Under the pieces are notes generated by a model, which had not been told where the DNA came from, did no database searches, and saw only the letters and a list, made by a program, of their open reading frames with translations. From positions 1-12,144 of the forward strand of contig JACVRM010000051.1 in the NCBI GenBank assembly GCA_014534415.1: 12,144 bases of DNA, written 5' to 3'. The position numbers were made by a program, and so were the translations under genes. Origin of the DNA: Thermoleophilia bacterium (lineage in GTDB: Bacteria; Actinomycetota; Thermoleophilia; Gaiellales; Gaiellaceae). Below are positions 6,720-12,144 of the stretch, one piece after another. How positions within the stretch are numbered: position 1 is the stretch's first letter; every line of letters starts with the position of its first letter.

Positions 6720-6868
6720 GCGCTCGGCTGCTCGTCCGGCAGCTTGGCGAGCAGCTCCTTGATGCTCCGGAGCACGTCGGCTTCTTCGTGCCCGAAGTCG
6801 TCCAGGTACGCGCGCAGCGCCGAACGGAGCAGCTTGAGTTCGTCCTCCGTGAGTTCGAGCGTCGTCAT
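6716..6868 (-). CDS. Small helical protein, 50 aa, function unknown
   Basis: ATG at 6868 to TGA at 6716 gives MTTLELTEDELKLLRSALRA followed by YLDDFGHEEADVLRSIKELL and a short polar tail. The heptad-like leucines predict two amphipathic helices joined at DDFGHEE. I do not recognise a named family. Reality is supported by three things: a TAGGGT box 6 bases before the ATG, a 4-base stop/start overlap (TTGA) with the YdhR-like gene, and a protein-like composition with clear helix periodicity. The two genes probably form a transcription unit, and the small protein may act with its partner. Confidence 0.65.
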   Translation of the reverse strand: MTTLELTEDELKLLRSALRAYLDDFGHEEADVLRSIKELLAKLPDEQPSA

Positions 6869-6874
6869 GGCGTC

Positions 6875-6880
6875 ACCCTA
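6875..6880 (-). promoter_or_regulatory. Putative -10 box of leaderless 50-aa / YdhR-like unit
   Basis: On the minus strand TAGGGT ends 6 bases before the ATG at 6868 with no Shine-Dalgarno. Its first three bases are also the TAG stop of the upstream cupin remnant. Confidence 0.5.
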
Positions 6881-7122
6881 GCCCCACGACGGGGGCTCGT
6901 ACTGCCGGTCGAGCGGCGCGCCGATCGTCAGGAACTCGAGGCCGTTTTCGCCCGAGCTGGGGACGCGCCTTGCGGCGGGGTCGACGCGGACGAAGCGGCC
7001 GGGCCGCAGCTCGACCTCCTCGCCGTCGATCCGCATCACGCCCGAGCCCTTGGCGACGAAATAGACCTCCTCCGCGTTATCCGCGGCGTGGTAAGACCTG
7101 TTTTCGAGCGCCTGACGACCAT
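6878..7122 (-). pseudogene. Cupin-domain protein remnant, N-terminally truncated and frameshifted
   Basis: One minus-strand frame from about 7093 to the TAG at 6878 reads SYHAADNAEEVYFVAKGSG, then MRIDGEEVELRPGRFVRV and a tail ending YEPPSWG. This is the C-terminal half of a small cupin. The frame has no usable start codon upstream of the EEVYF strand. The ATG that overlaps the mccB stop (TGATG, 7120-7124) is one base out of frame. Adding one A to the AAAA run at about 7099-7102 would join them into an 83-residue protein, still about 40-60 residues shorter than typical members. The second histidine of the HxH metal motif is Ala, and the usual His of motif 2 is Arg. I read it as a decayed gene in the mccB operon. 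A sequencing error in the A-run could explain the frameshift, but not the missing N-terminus. Confidence 0.6.
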
Positions 7123-8678
7123 CACATGCGAAAGACGCCGAACGTCGTCTCGCGTATGGGCGCGTTCAGCGCGGCCGAGATGCCAAGCGCCAGCACGCGC
7201 CGCGTGTCGAGCGGATCGATGATCCCGTCGTCCCAGAGGCGGGCGGTCGAGTAGTACGGGTTGCCCTCCGCCTCGTACTTCGCACGGACGGCGTCGGGAT
7301 CGACGTCGCCGACCATCGTGAGCACGGTCGCTGCCTGCTCGCCGCCCATCACCGAGATGCGCGCGTTCGGCCACATCCAAAGCTGCCGCGGCCCGTACGC
7401 CCGGCCCGCCATGCCGTAGTTGCCCGCGCCGAACGACCCGCCGATCACGACCGTGAACTTCGGCACCTCTGCGCACGCGACCGCCATGACGAGCTTCGCG
7501 CCGTCGCGCGCGATTCCGCCCGCCTCGTACTCGACGCCGACCATGAAGCCCGTGATGTTCTGGAGGAAGACGAGCGGGATCTTCCGCTTGCAGCAAAGCT
7601 CGATGAAGTGCGCGCCCTTCTGGGCCGACTCGGCGAACAGCACGCCGTTGTTGGCGAGGATGCCGACCGGGTAGCCCTCGAGCCGCGCGAACCCGCACAC
7701 CAGCGTCTCGCCGTAGAGCGCCTTGAACTCGTCGAAGCGCGAGCCGTCCACGACGCGCGCGATCACCTCGCGTGGGTCGAAGGGCTGCCGGTGGTCGTCG
7801 GGAATCAGACCGTAGAGATCGTCCGGGTCGGCGACGGGCGGCTCCGGGTCCGCGACGTCCCACGGCACGTGCTTCCGGCGTTGCAGGTTGCGCACGATCT
7901 GCCGGACAAGCGCGAGCGCGTGCTCGTCGGAGGCCGCGTAGTGGTCGGCGACGCCGGAGCGGCGCGCGTGCACGTCGGCGCCGCCCAGCTCCTCGGCGCT
8001 CACCTCCTGCCCCGTCGCCGCCTTCACGAGCGGCGGCCCGCCGATGAAGATCGTTCCGGTGCCCCGAACGATGATCGTCTCGTCGCTCATCGCCGGCACG
8101 TACGCGCCGCCCGCGGTGCACGAGCCCATCACGGACGCGATCTGCGGGATGCCCTTCGCCGACAGGCGCGCCTGGTTGTAGAAGATACGTCCGAAGTGGT
8201 CGCGGTCGGGGAAGACCTCGGCCTGAAGCGGCAGGAACGCGCCGCCCGAGTCGACCAGGTAGATGCAAGGCAGGTGGTTCTGCTCGGCGATCTCCTGGGC
8301 GCGGAGGTGCTTCTTGACCGTGAGCGGGAAGTACGAGCCGCCCTTGACCGTCGCGTCGTTCCCGACGATCACGCACTCCTGACCCTCGACGACGCCGATG
8401 CCGGTCACGATCCCGGCCGACGGAGCCTGCCCGTCGTAGACGTCCCACGCAGCGAGCGCGGACAGCTCCAGGAAGGCGCTCTCCGGATCGACGAGCCGGT
8501 CGATGCGCTCGCGCACCGGGAGCTTGCCGCGCGAGCGATGCCGCTCGAGCGTGCGCGCGCCGCCTCCTGTCGCGACCTGCGCCGTCCGCTGGCGCAGCTC
8601 CTCGACAAGCGCCGTCATGCGGTCGTGCCGCTTGCGAAACGTGTCGCTGCGCGTCACGTGCGAGGTAAGCACCGCCAT
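7122..8678 (-). CDS. mccB: Methylcrotonyl-CoA carboxylase beta subunit (carboxyltransferase)
   Basis: This 518-residue carboxyltransferase moves the carboxyl group from biotin to 3-methylcrotonyl-CoA in leucine degradation. It has two crotonase-like halves. The N-terminal half has YLVDSGGAFLPLQAEVFPD (140-158) and the oxyanion loop GSCTAGGAYVPA (185-196). The C-terminal half has FLQNITGFMVG (371-381), EAGGIARDGAKLV (385-397) and GGSFGAGNYGMAGRAY (413-428). The AEVFPDRDHFGRIFYNQ stretch and the exact C-terminus FGVFRM are hallmarks of MCC rather than propionyl-CoA carboxylase. The ATG at 8678 is chosen because a TAGGCT box lies 7 bases upstream and the protein then begins like its family; the longer open frame only runs antisense to moeA. 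It is separated from its alpha partner by about 3.4 kb. Confidence 0.93.
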   Translation of the reverse strand: MAVLTSHVTRSDTFRKRHDRMTALVEELRQRTAQVATGGGARTLERHRSRGKLPVRERIDRLVDPESAFLELSALAAWDVYDGQAPSAGIVTGIGVVEGQECVIVGNDATVKGGSYFPLTVKKHLRAQEIAEQNHLPCIYLVDSGGAFLPLQAEVFPDRDHFGRIFYNQARLSAKGIPQIASVMGSCTAGGAYVPAMSDETIIVRGTGTIFIGGPPLVKAATGQEVSAEELGGADVHARRSGVADHYAASDEHALALVRQIVRNLQRRKHVPWDVADPEPPVADPDDLYGLIPDDHRQPFDPREVIARVVDGSRFDEFKALYGETLVCGFARLEGYPVGILANNGVLFAESAQKGAHFIELCCKRKIPLVFLQNITGFMVGVEYEAGGIARDGAKLVMAVACAEVPKFTVVIGGSFGAGNYGMAGRAYGPRQLWMWPNARISVMGGEQAATVLTMVGDVDPDAVRAKYEAEGNPYYSTARLWDDGIIDPLDTRRVLALGISAALNAPIRETTFGVFRM

Positions 8679-8685
8679 GCCGGTC

Positions 8686-8691
8686 AGCCTA
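8686..8691 (-). promoter_or_regulatory. Putative -10 box of leaderless mccB transcript
   Basis: On the minus strand TAGGCT lies exactly 7 bases before the ATG at 8678, with no Shine-Dalgarno. It is in the 40-bp gap shared with moeA, 14 bp from that gene's own box. Confidence 0.55.
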
Positions 8692-8705
8692 ACGAGCGGC
8701 CGCAG

Positions 8706-8711
8706 TAGCCT
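8706..8711 (+). promoter_or_regulatory. Putative -10 box of leaderless moeA transcript
   Basis: TAGCCT lies exactly 7 bases before the GTG at 8719, mirroring the mccB arrangement on the other strand. No Shine-Dalgarno is present between box and start, and no -35 is clear. Confidence 0.5.
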
Positions 8712-8718
8712 CCCAGCG

Positions 8719-9906
8719 GTGACGGACCTGCTCTCGATCGACGAGGCGCTCGAGCGGGTCCTCGCTCGCGCACGACCGCTGGCGGCCGAGGACGTCCCAC
8801 TCGAGCACGCGCACGGCCGAGTGCTCGCCGAGCCGGCCCGTGCGCTCGTCGACCTGCCACCGTTCGACAGCTCCGCGATGGACGGATACGCGCTGCGCGC
8901 CGCGGATACGCCAGGCTCGCTGCCGGTCGTGGCGCGCATCGCCGCCGGGAGGCCTGCTCCGCGACGCCTCGAGCCGGGCGAAGCGATGGCGATCGCGACC
9001 GGAGGCGCGTTGCCGCAGGGCGCGGACGCCGTCGTCCCGATCGAGGAGGCATCCGAAGCCGACGGGCTGCTCGACGCGCCCCAGGCGCGCGCCGGCTCGC
9101 ACGTGCGGCCGTGCGGCGGTGACGTGCGCCACGGCGACGTCGTCGTCGACGCGGGTACGCGGCTCGGAGCCGCCCAGCTCGGCGCGCTGGCCGCTGCCGG
9201 CATCGCGACCGCTCGAGCGGCGCTCCCGCCGCGCGTGGCGATCCTCGCGACCGGCACCGAGCTTCGGCCCCCTGGCGAGCGACTCGCACCGGGCGAGATC
9301 TACGAGGCGAACGGCGTCATGCTGGCCGCGCAGGTCGCCTCGGCCGGAGGGCTGGCCGACCGCCTCGCCCCGGTCGCCGACGACAACGCGGCGCACCGCG
9401 ACGCGCTCGCCCGCGGGCTCGACTACGACGTGCTCGTCTCCTCGGGCGGTGTCTCGGTCGGCCCGCACGACCTGGTGCGCCGGGTGGGGTCAGACCTCGG
9501 TGTGGCGGAGATCTTCTGGGGCGTGGCCGTCAAACCGGGGAAGCCGCTCTGGTTCGGCGTGCGCGGCCGGACACTCGTCTTCGGGCTTCCGGGAAATCCC
9601 GTCTCGTCGCTCGTCTGCTTCGAGCTCTTCGTGCGGCCCGCCCTGCTCGCACTCCAGGGCGCGGCCGACGCGTCCCCCCGCTACGAACCGGCCGAGCTGG
9701 CGCGCGCCGTCCGGCGCAATGCCGCGCGCGACGAGCTCGTGCGCGCGCGCTCCACCGTGCGGGACGGCCGCACGACGGTCGAGCCGCTGTCCGGCCAGGA
9801 GTCGCACATGATCGCCCGCGCGGCCGGCGCCGACGTGCTTGCGTTCGTCCCGCGGGGCGACGGCGAGCTCGCCGTTGGGACGGTGGTTCGCTTCCTCCGG
9901 ATCTAG
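8719..9906 (+). CDS. moeA: Molybdopterin molybdenumtransferase MoeA
   Basis: A 395-residue protein of normal family length that inserts molybdate into adenylated molybdopterin, the last step of molybdenum cofactor synthesis. Visible hallmarks in order are LPPFDSSAMDGYALR (46-60), ATGGALPQGADAVVPIE (93-109), LATGTEL (176-182), SSGGVSVGPHDLV (241-253), VKPGKPLWFG (271-280) and GLPGNPVSSLVCFELFVRP (289-307), followed by the small C-terminal beta domain. The GTG start gives the usual N-terminus LLSIDEAL and is supported by the TAGCCT box; upstream in-frame starts would run into mccB. It stands alone, with no other molybdenum cofactor gene in view. It converges with the secreted hydrolase gene and shares its stop palindrome. 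Confidence 0.95.
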   Translation: MTDLLSIDEALERVLARARPLAAEDVPLEHAHGRVLAEPARALVDLPPFDSSAMDGYALRAADTPGSLPVVARIAAGRPAPRRLEPGEAMAIATGGALPQGADAVVPIEEASEADGLLDAPQARAGSHVRPCGGDVRHGDVVVDAGTRLGAAQLGALAAAGIATARAALPPRVAILATGTELRPPGERLAPGEIYEANGVMLAAQVASAGGLADRLAPVADDNAAHRDALARGLDYDVLVSSGGVSVGPHDLVRRVGSDLGVAEIFWGVAVKPGKPLWFGVRGRTLVFGLPGNPVSSLVCFELFVRPALLALQGAADASPRYEPAELARAVRRNAARDELVRARSTVRDGRTTVEPLSGQESHMIARAAGADVLAFVPRGDGELAVGTVVRFLRI

Positions 9907-11081
9907 CGAGGGAGGCGGCGGAAGACGTTGAACGACGGCTTCCGTTTACCCGAGGCCGTCATGAGCCCGGACTGCCAGCCGGCGGTGGCGCGCTGGTCGC
10001 GCAGTAGGAACCAGAGCATCATGTCGATGCGGGGATGCCGGCGCGCGATCCGGAACGCCTGGCGCAGGAAGAGCGCCTGCTTCGCGTAGGAGACGCCAAA
10101 GAGACGGTCTTGCGGGCGCGTCTGGTAGCCGTATTCCGTGATCCACACGCGCTTGCGTCCGTAGAGGCGCGTCAGCTCCTTGACGAGGTCGTCGATGTTG
10201 CCGAGCACGACCGGCGGCGCGATGCGTCCGCGTGCGCCGCGGTTCGTCGCCGGCTTCGAGCTCGGAGTCTCGCTCGGCCGGCCGTAGTACGGGTGGTGCG
10301 CGTAGGCATCGAACTTGCGCAGGCCCGCCGCCTTCAGCGCGCGCAAGAACGGGATCGGACCCATCGAGCCTCGGCGGCGGCCGGGGACGTTGTTGCCGCG
10401 CGGGGCGGTGACTCCGCAGCCGACCTTCTCGCCCCGGATCATCGTCCCACGCACGCCGGCGTAGACGGCCGCGCAGATCTTCGCGTAGGCGCGCGGACTC
10501 TGCGCGATCCAACGGCGTTTCTTGCCCTTCCCGACGCGCTTGAACTGAGGCGAGAGGAAGAGCGGGTTGTTCGGCTCGTTCCACGCGAGCCAGTGGCGTA
10601 CGGCGGGCAAGGGCTCGTCGATCGTCTCGGGATCGGCGTCGTCCGGTCGGAAAGAGCCGCTGTAGCGCTTCGCGGCCGCGTAGGCGAAGTTCCGGAGGTC
10701 GCGAGCTCGCTTCGGCGCGCGGTTCCCGAGCGATCGGCCTCCTGCCCAGCGCGGCGTGCGGTAGATCGAGAAGACGACCTTGATCCTGTACTTCGCCGCC
10801 TGCCGCACCATGCGGTCGTACGGCGTCCAGTCGTACGCCGGGTCGGCGGGATCGGTGGGCTTCTGCGGACGCCTCGTCGCGACGCCGATCGGACCGCCCC
10901 AGTACAGGCTCGTGCGGATCGCCTGCACGCGCAGCGTCTTGAGCATCGGGAACGAGCGATCCGGATAGCCGAGCGTCTCCGCCTCGTCGAAGATGCCGAC
11001 GAGCATCTTCCGCGCGCCGTCGGCGCCGGTCGGCGCGACGAGCACGGCGAGCAGTGAGATCAGGACGGCGACCCTCTTCAT
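9903..11081 (-). CDS. Secreted glycoside-hydrolase-like TIM-barrel protein (clan GH-A)
   Basis: A 392-residue protein. Residues 1-23 form a signal peptide: MKR, a hydrophobic core VAVLISLLAVLVAP, then an Ala-rich cleavage region at GADGA. The mature part looks like a clan GH-A barrel. LRVQAIRTSLYWG (50-62) is an early strand, WLAWNEPNNP (164-173) carries the Asn-Glu acid/base pair (Glu169), AHHPYYG (261-267) follows, and WITEYGYQT (313-321) carries the likely nucleophile Glu316. This is the pattern of GH5/GH39/GH42-like enzymes acting on beta-linked polysaccharide; the substrate is not evident. Basic patches such as KGKKRR (185-190) suit an extracellular wall-bound protein. GAGGAG stands only 2 bases before the ATG, an unusually short spacing. 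Its stop overlaps that of moeA in CTAG. Confidence 0.75.
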   Translation of the reverse strand: MKRVAVLISLLAVLVAPTGADGARKMLVGIFDEAETLGYPDRSFPMLKTLRVQAIRTSLYWGGPIGVATRRPQKPTDPADPAYDWTPYDRMVRQAAKYRIKVVFSIYRTPRWAGGRSLGNRAPKRARDLRNFAYAAAKRYSGSFRPDDADPETIDEPLPAVRHWLAWNEPNNPLFLSPQFKRVGKGKKRRWIAQSPRAYAKICAAVYAGVRGTMIRGEKVGCGVTAPRGNNVPGRRRGSMGPIPFLRALKAAGLRKFDAYAHHPYYGRPSETPSSKPATNRGARGRIAPPVVLGNIDDLVKELTRLYGRKRVWITEYGYQTRPQDRLFGVSYAKQALFLRQAFRIARRHPRIDMMLWFLLRDQRATAGWQSGLMTASGKRKPSFNVFRRLPR

Positions 11082-11096
11082 GGCTCCTCGGAAAGG

Positions 11097-11114
11097 CGGT
11101 TCAGACGGTTCAGA
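11097..11114. repeat. Tandem 9-bp repeat upstream of the secreted hydrolase gene
   Basis: CGGTTCAGA occurs twice in direct tandem (11097-11105 and 11106-11114), followed by a third partial CGG. It lies 16-33 bases before the ATG of the hydrolase gene on the opposite strand, a place suited to an operator or a leader structure. Chance or slippage duplication is equally possible. Confidence 0.6.
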
Positions 11115-11153
11115 CGGGCGAGCTGGGGCGATGTTGTCGTGCGGCGGCCCGGA

Positions 11154-11183
11154 TTTACGAACTCCGAACAGGCGCCGTACGGT
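11154..11183 (+). promoter_or_regulatory. Possible promoter of the 60-aa small gene
   Basis: TTTACG (11154-11159) and TACGGT (11178-11183) are spaced by 18 bases, a reasonable housekeeping-type -35/-10 pair. The implied leader is about 45 bases and contains the strong ribosome binding site. The -10 lies within the 8-bp palindrome CCGTACGG. The match is moderate only. Confidence 0.3.
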
Positions 11184-11224
11184 TGACGAGCGCGTTGCCC
11201 GGGAATCGGAAACGCCAAACCAAG

Positions 11225-11230
11225 AGGAGG
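11225..11230 (+). promoter_or_regulatory. Strong ribosome binding site AGGAGG
   Basis: AGGAGG stands 4 bases before the GTG at 11235, inside the purine run AAGAGGAGG. It is the best Shine-Dalgarno in the window and implies strong translation of the small protein. Confidence 0.8.
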
Positions 11231-11234
11231 TCTC

Positions 11235-11417
11235 GTGAACCGTTTCTTCCGCAGGCTCCAGCAGTTCGGCAAGAGCTACTCCGCGCGCCGCTCGCAGGGC
11301 GAGATGGCCAACACATCACGCTCGCTCGACGACTCCGGCACGCCGCAGGAGGTCTCGAGCGTGCGCGCAAAGAGCCAGACGCACGGGAAGGTCACCGCCG
11401 ACAAGTGGAACCAATGA
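11235..11417 (+). CDS. Small basic protein, 60 aa, function unknown
   Basis: GTG at 11235, set by AGGAGG 4 bases upstream, to TGA at 11417. The product starts MNRFFRRLQQFGKSYSARRS, is rich in Ser, Arg, Gln and Lys, and ends HGKVTADKWNQ. The first 13 residues could form a short amphipathic basic helix; the rest looks disordered. There is no signal peptide, cysteine or membrane segment. Its AT-richer, Ser/Gln-rich coding differs from the Ala/Arg-rich neighbours. I do not recognise a family. The stop codon is the first base-paired triplet of a long hairpin. A structural or nucleic-acid-binding role would fit the charge but is a guess. Confidence 0.7.
   Translation: MNRFFRRLQQFGKSYSARRSQGEMANTSRSLDDSGTPQEVSSVRAKSQTHGKVTADKWNQ
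11406..11417. repeat. 12-bp direct repeat, copy 1
   Basis: TGGAACCAATGA encodes the last residues WNQ and the stop of the small protein. It recurs exactly at 11624-11635, 218 bp downstream. Such an AT-rich 12-mer is unlikely twice in so short a GC-rich stretch, but chance is not excluded. Confidence 0.5.
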
Positions 11418-11452
11418 CGGGAACCGCATAACCAAGCGGTTTGCCTCCGTCA
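11415..11452 (+). terminator. Long two-part hairpin beginning at the stop codon of the 60-aa gene
   Basis: TGACGG (11415-11420) pairs with CCGTCA (11447-11452), and AACCGC (11422-11427) pairs with GCGGTT (11436-11441) around an 8-base loop. An internal loop of 1 and 5 bases separates the stems. No T-run follows. Terminator is the simplest reading; an mRNA-stabilising 3' structure is the alternative. Confidence 0.5.
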
Positions 11453-11524
11453 TGTACTCGTCGGGGGCGTCTTCTCAGGCTGTTTGACACTCGTCGCGAT
11501 CGCGCCGGTGCTGCTTCACCCGCC

Positions 11525-11576
11525 AGGTAAGCGCCGCGTTCAATCGTGTCCTCGCTTTCGACTGCGGCGCTTGCCT
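11525..11576. repeat. 13-bp inverted repeat in the intergenic spacer
   Basis: AGGTAAGCGCCGC (11525-11537) pairs with GCGGCGCTTGCCT (11564-11576): 12 Watson-Crick pairs and one G-T, around a 26-base loop. It lies in the 194-bp gap between the 60-residue gene and the last gene, neither of which it adjoins. It could be the terminator of the right-hand gene, which reads toward it, a small structured RNA, or a recombination-site remnant. There is no T-tract. Confidence 0.5.
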
Positions 11577-11611
11577 CGTTCGCGCCAGCAGGGCAGCCAT
11601 CCGCGAACGGC

Positions 11612-12130
11612 TCATGACCGAAATGGAACCAATGAGTCGCGAGCCGCGCTCGGAGGCCCGTCGAGCACGGGCGGGAAGCGCTCGAGCACCCATTCCGCAT
11701 CGAGCGGCTCGCGTGTGTACGGCCGCCCGTCGACGAGCGCGAAGTCGCCCGTGCGGGGGTCCATGGGCAGCCGCGCCTCGATTGGGAAGTAACGGTTGTG
11801 CCTGACGATCAGCGCGTTGGTCTGTCCGAAGTCCCATGCAGTTGCCGCGGCGCGCCACGCGCGCGCGAAGCGGTCGGCGTCGCCGCGAGCGAGGTCCGCG
11901 AGGGCGTGCCAGATGACGGCGAGCTTGGCGAGGTGGTCGGCGGTCAGGTCCTCGATCGCGCGCAGGCGCACCATGTAGGCGAGCGGACCGCCGGACGCGG
12001 CGACGTATGTCTCGAGCGTCGGCGGGCCTACGCGTGGGCGCCTGGCGAGCCGCTCGGGGCGCACATCGTTCCGATCGGTTGCCCGGGTCGGCGCCGGACG
12101 CTCCGCTTGACGGTGTGACACCTCCTGCAC
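11612..12130 (-). CDS. Hypothetical protein, 172 aa or longer, start uncertain
   Basis: From GTG at 12130 the frame gives 172 residues; it stays open to the window edge, so the true start may lie outside. An internal GTG at 12064, with GGAA four bases upstream, would give 150 residues. The first 30 residues are Arg-rich and look non-conserved. The rest looks like a folded protein: helices around TADHLAKLAVIWHALADLAR (63-82) and RFARAWRAAATAWDF (87-101), then NALIVRHNRYFPIEARLPMD (105-124), TGDFALVDGRPYTREPLDAEW (127-147) and VLERFPP. No catalytic motif or domain is recognised, and there is no membrane segment. Consistent amphipathic patterning makes it a better call than the Arg-rich frames on the opposite strand. 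Confidence 0.65.
   Translation of the reverse strand: MQEVSHRQAERPAPTRATDRNDVRPERLARRPRVGPPTLETYVAASGGPLAYMVRLRAIEDLTADHLAKLAVIWHALADLARGDADRFARAWRAAATAWDFGQTNALIVRHNRYFPIEARLPMDPRTGDFALVDGRPYTREPLDAEWVLERFPPVLDGPPSAARDSLVPFRS
11624..11635. repeat. 12-bp direct repeat, copy 2
   Basis: The second exact copy of TGGAACCAATGA lies antisense within the last codons of the minus-strand gene, where it reads Ser-Leu-Val-Pro. In the plus direction it again spells KWNQ and a stop, but an in-frame TGA lies only two codons before the K, so no intact second small gene is present. Confidence 0.5.
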
Positions 12131-12144
12131 GGCCCCATTGTTGC

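Noticed and set aside
7090..7122. Programmed -1 frameshift in the cupin remnant
   Set aside because: The junction GAAAACA does not fit the X-XXY-YYZ slippery pattern, and the N-terminal half of the cupin is missing anyway. A single-base loss is simpler.
6788..7222. Plus-strand 144-residue frame opposite the cupin remnant and small genes
   Set aside because: Composition is that of an antisense shadow, and the minus-strand cupin, 50-residue and mccB readings explain the same DNA better.
7122..9257. 711-residue frame extending mccB upstream
   Set aside because: The extra residues are antisense to moeA and unlike any carboxylase N-terminus. The ATG at 8678 has a TAGGCT box 7 bases upstream.
11100..11234. 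Riboswitch in the leader of the 60-residue gene
   Set aside because: I could not fit any known riboswitch core or a convincing multi-stem fold; only the short palindromes GGCGCC and CCGTACGG are visible.
11614..11805. Plus-strand 63-residue Arg/Ala-rich frame beginning MTEMEPMS
   Set aside because: It has no ribosome binding site and shadow-like composition opposite a better-patterned minus-strand protein.
12031..12138. Minus-strand short frame MGPCRRCHTVKRS with a CxxC motif
   Set aside because: It is only about 35 codons, has no ribosome binding site, and lies in another frame of the right-edge gene; the CxxC is probably chance.

Overview
The window is about 12.1 kb of very GC-rich, tightly packed bacterial DNA that reads like an actinobacterial chromosome. 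The gene content fits a deep-branching, Thermoleophilia-like soil lineage, but that placement is inferred from gene style, not from a marker gene. Genes abut or overlap by a few bases. Several genes have no Shine-Dalgarno sequence and instead carry a TAnnnT box 6-8 bases before the start codon, the usual mark of leaderless transcripts in Actinobacteria. I see no tRNA, rRNA, CRISPR array, insertion sequence or phage gene.

Left part (1-2073): the last 28 codons of an SCP2-type sterol-carrier protein; a strong hairpin; a convergent 56-residue acidic/arginine-rich small protein; and a major-facilitator transporter with a cyclic-nucleotide-binding domain fused to its C-terminus.

Middle (2144-8678): a leucine-degradation set on the minus strand. 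It has methylcrotonyl-CoA carboxylase beta (7122-8678), methylglutaconyl-CoA hydratase (3730-4482) and the biotin-carrying alpha subunit (2144-3754). Together these would take 3-methylcrotonyl-CoA to HMG-CoA; HMG-CoA lyase and isovaleryl-CoA dehydrogenase are not in view. The set is split. After the beta subunit come a truncated, frameshifted cupin, a 50-residue helical protein and a YdhR-like protein. A plus-strand pair, a DapA-family lyase (4507-5343) and an FAD amine/amino-acid oxidoreductase (5325-6380), then lies between these and the hydratase. The hydratase and lyase genes diverge from only 24 bp holding two overlapping promoter boxes.

Right part (8719-12144): moeA (molybdenum cofactor), diverging from mccB and converging on a secreted clan GH-A hydrolase-like protein with which it shares a CTAG stop palindrome. 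Then come a 60-residue basic protein with an excellent ribosome binding site, an intergenic stretch with two inverted repeats, and an unrecognised minus-strand protein that may run off the right edge. No stretch over 300 bp lacks a gene. The longest gaps are 11418-11611, holding hairpins and one unit of a 12-bp direct repeat, and 11082-11234, the divergent promoter region.

No large new system is evident. The most unusual items are the overlapping leaderless promoters, the interrupted leucine cluster, the short carboxylase alpha subunit, the cupin remnant, and the small proteins and structured spacer at the right end.
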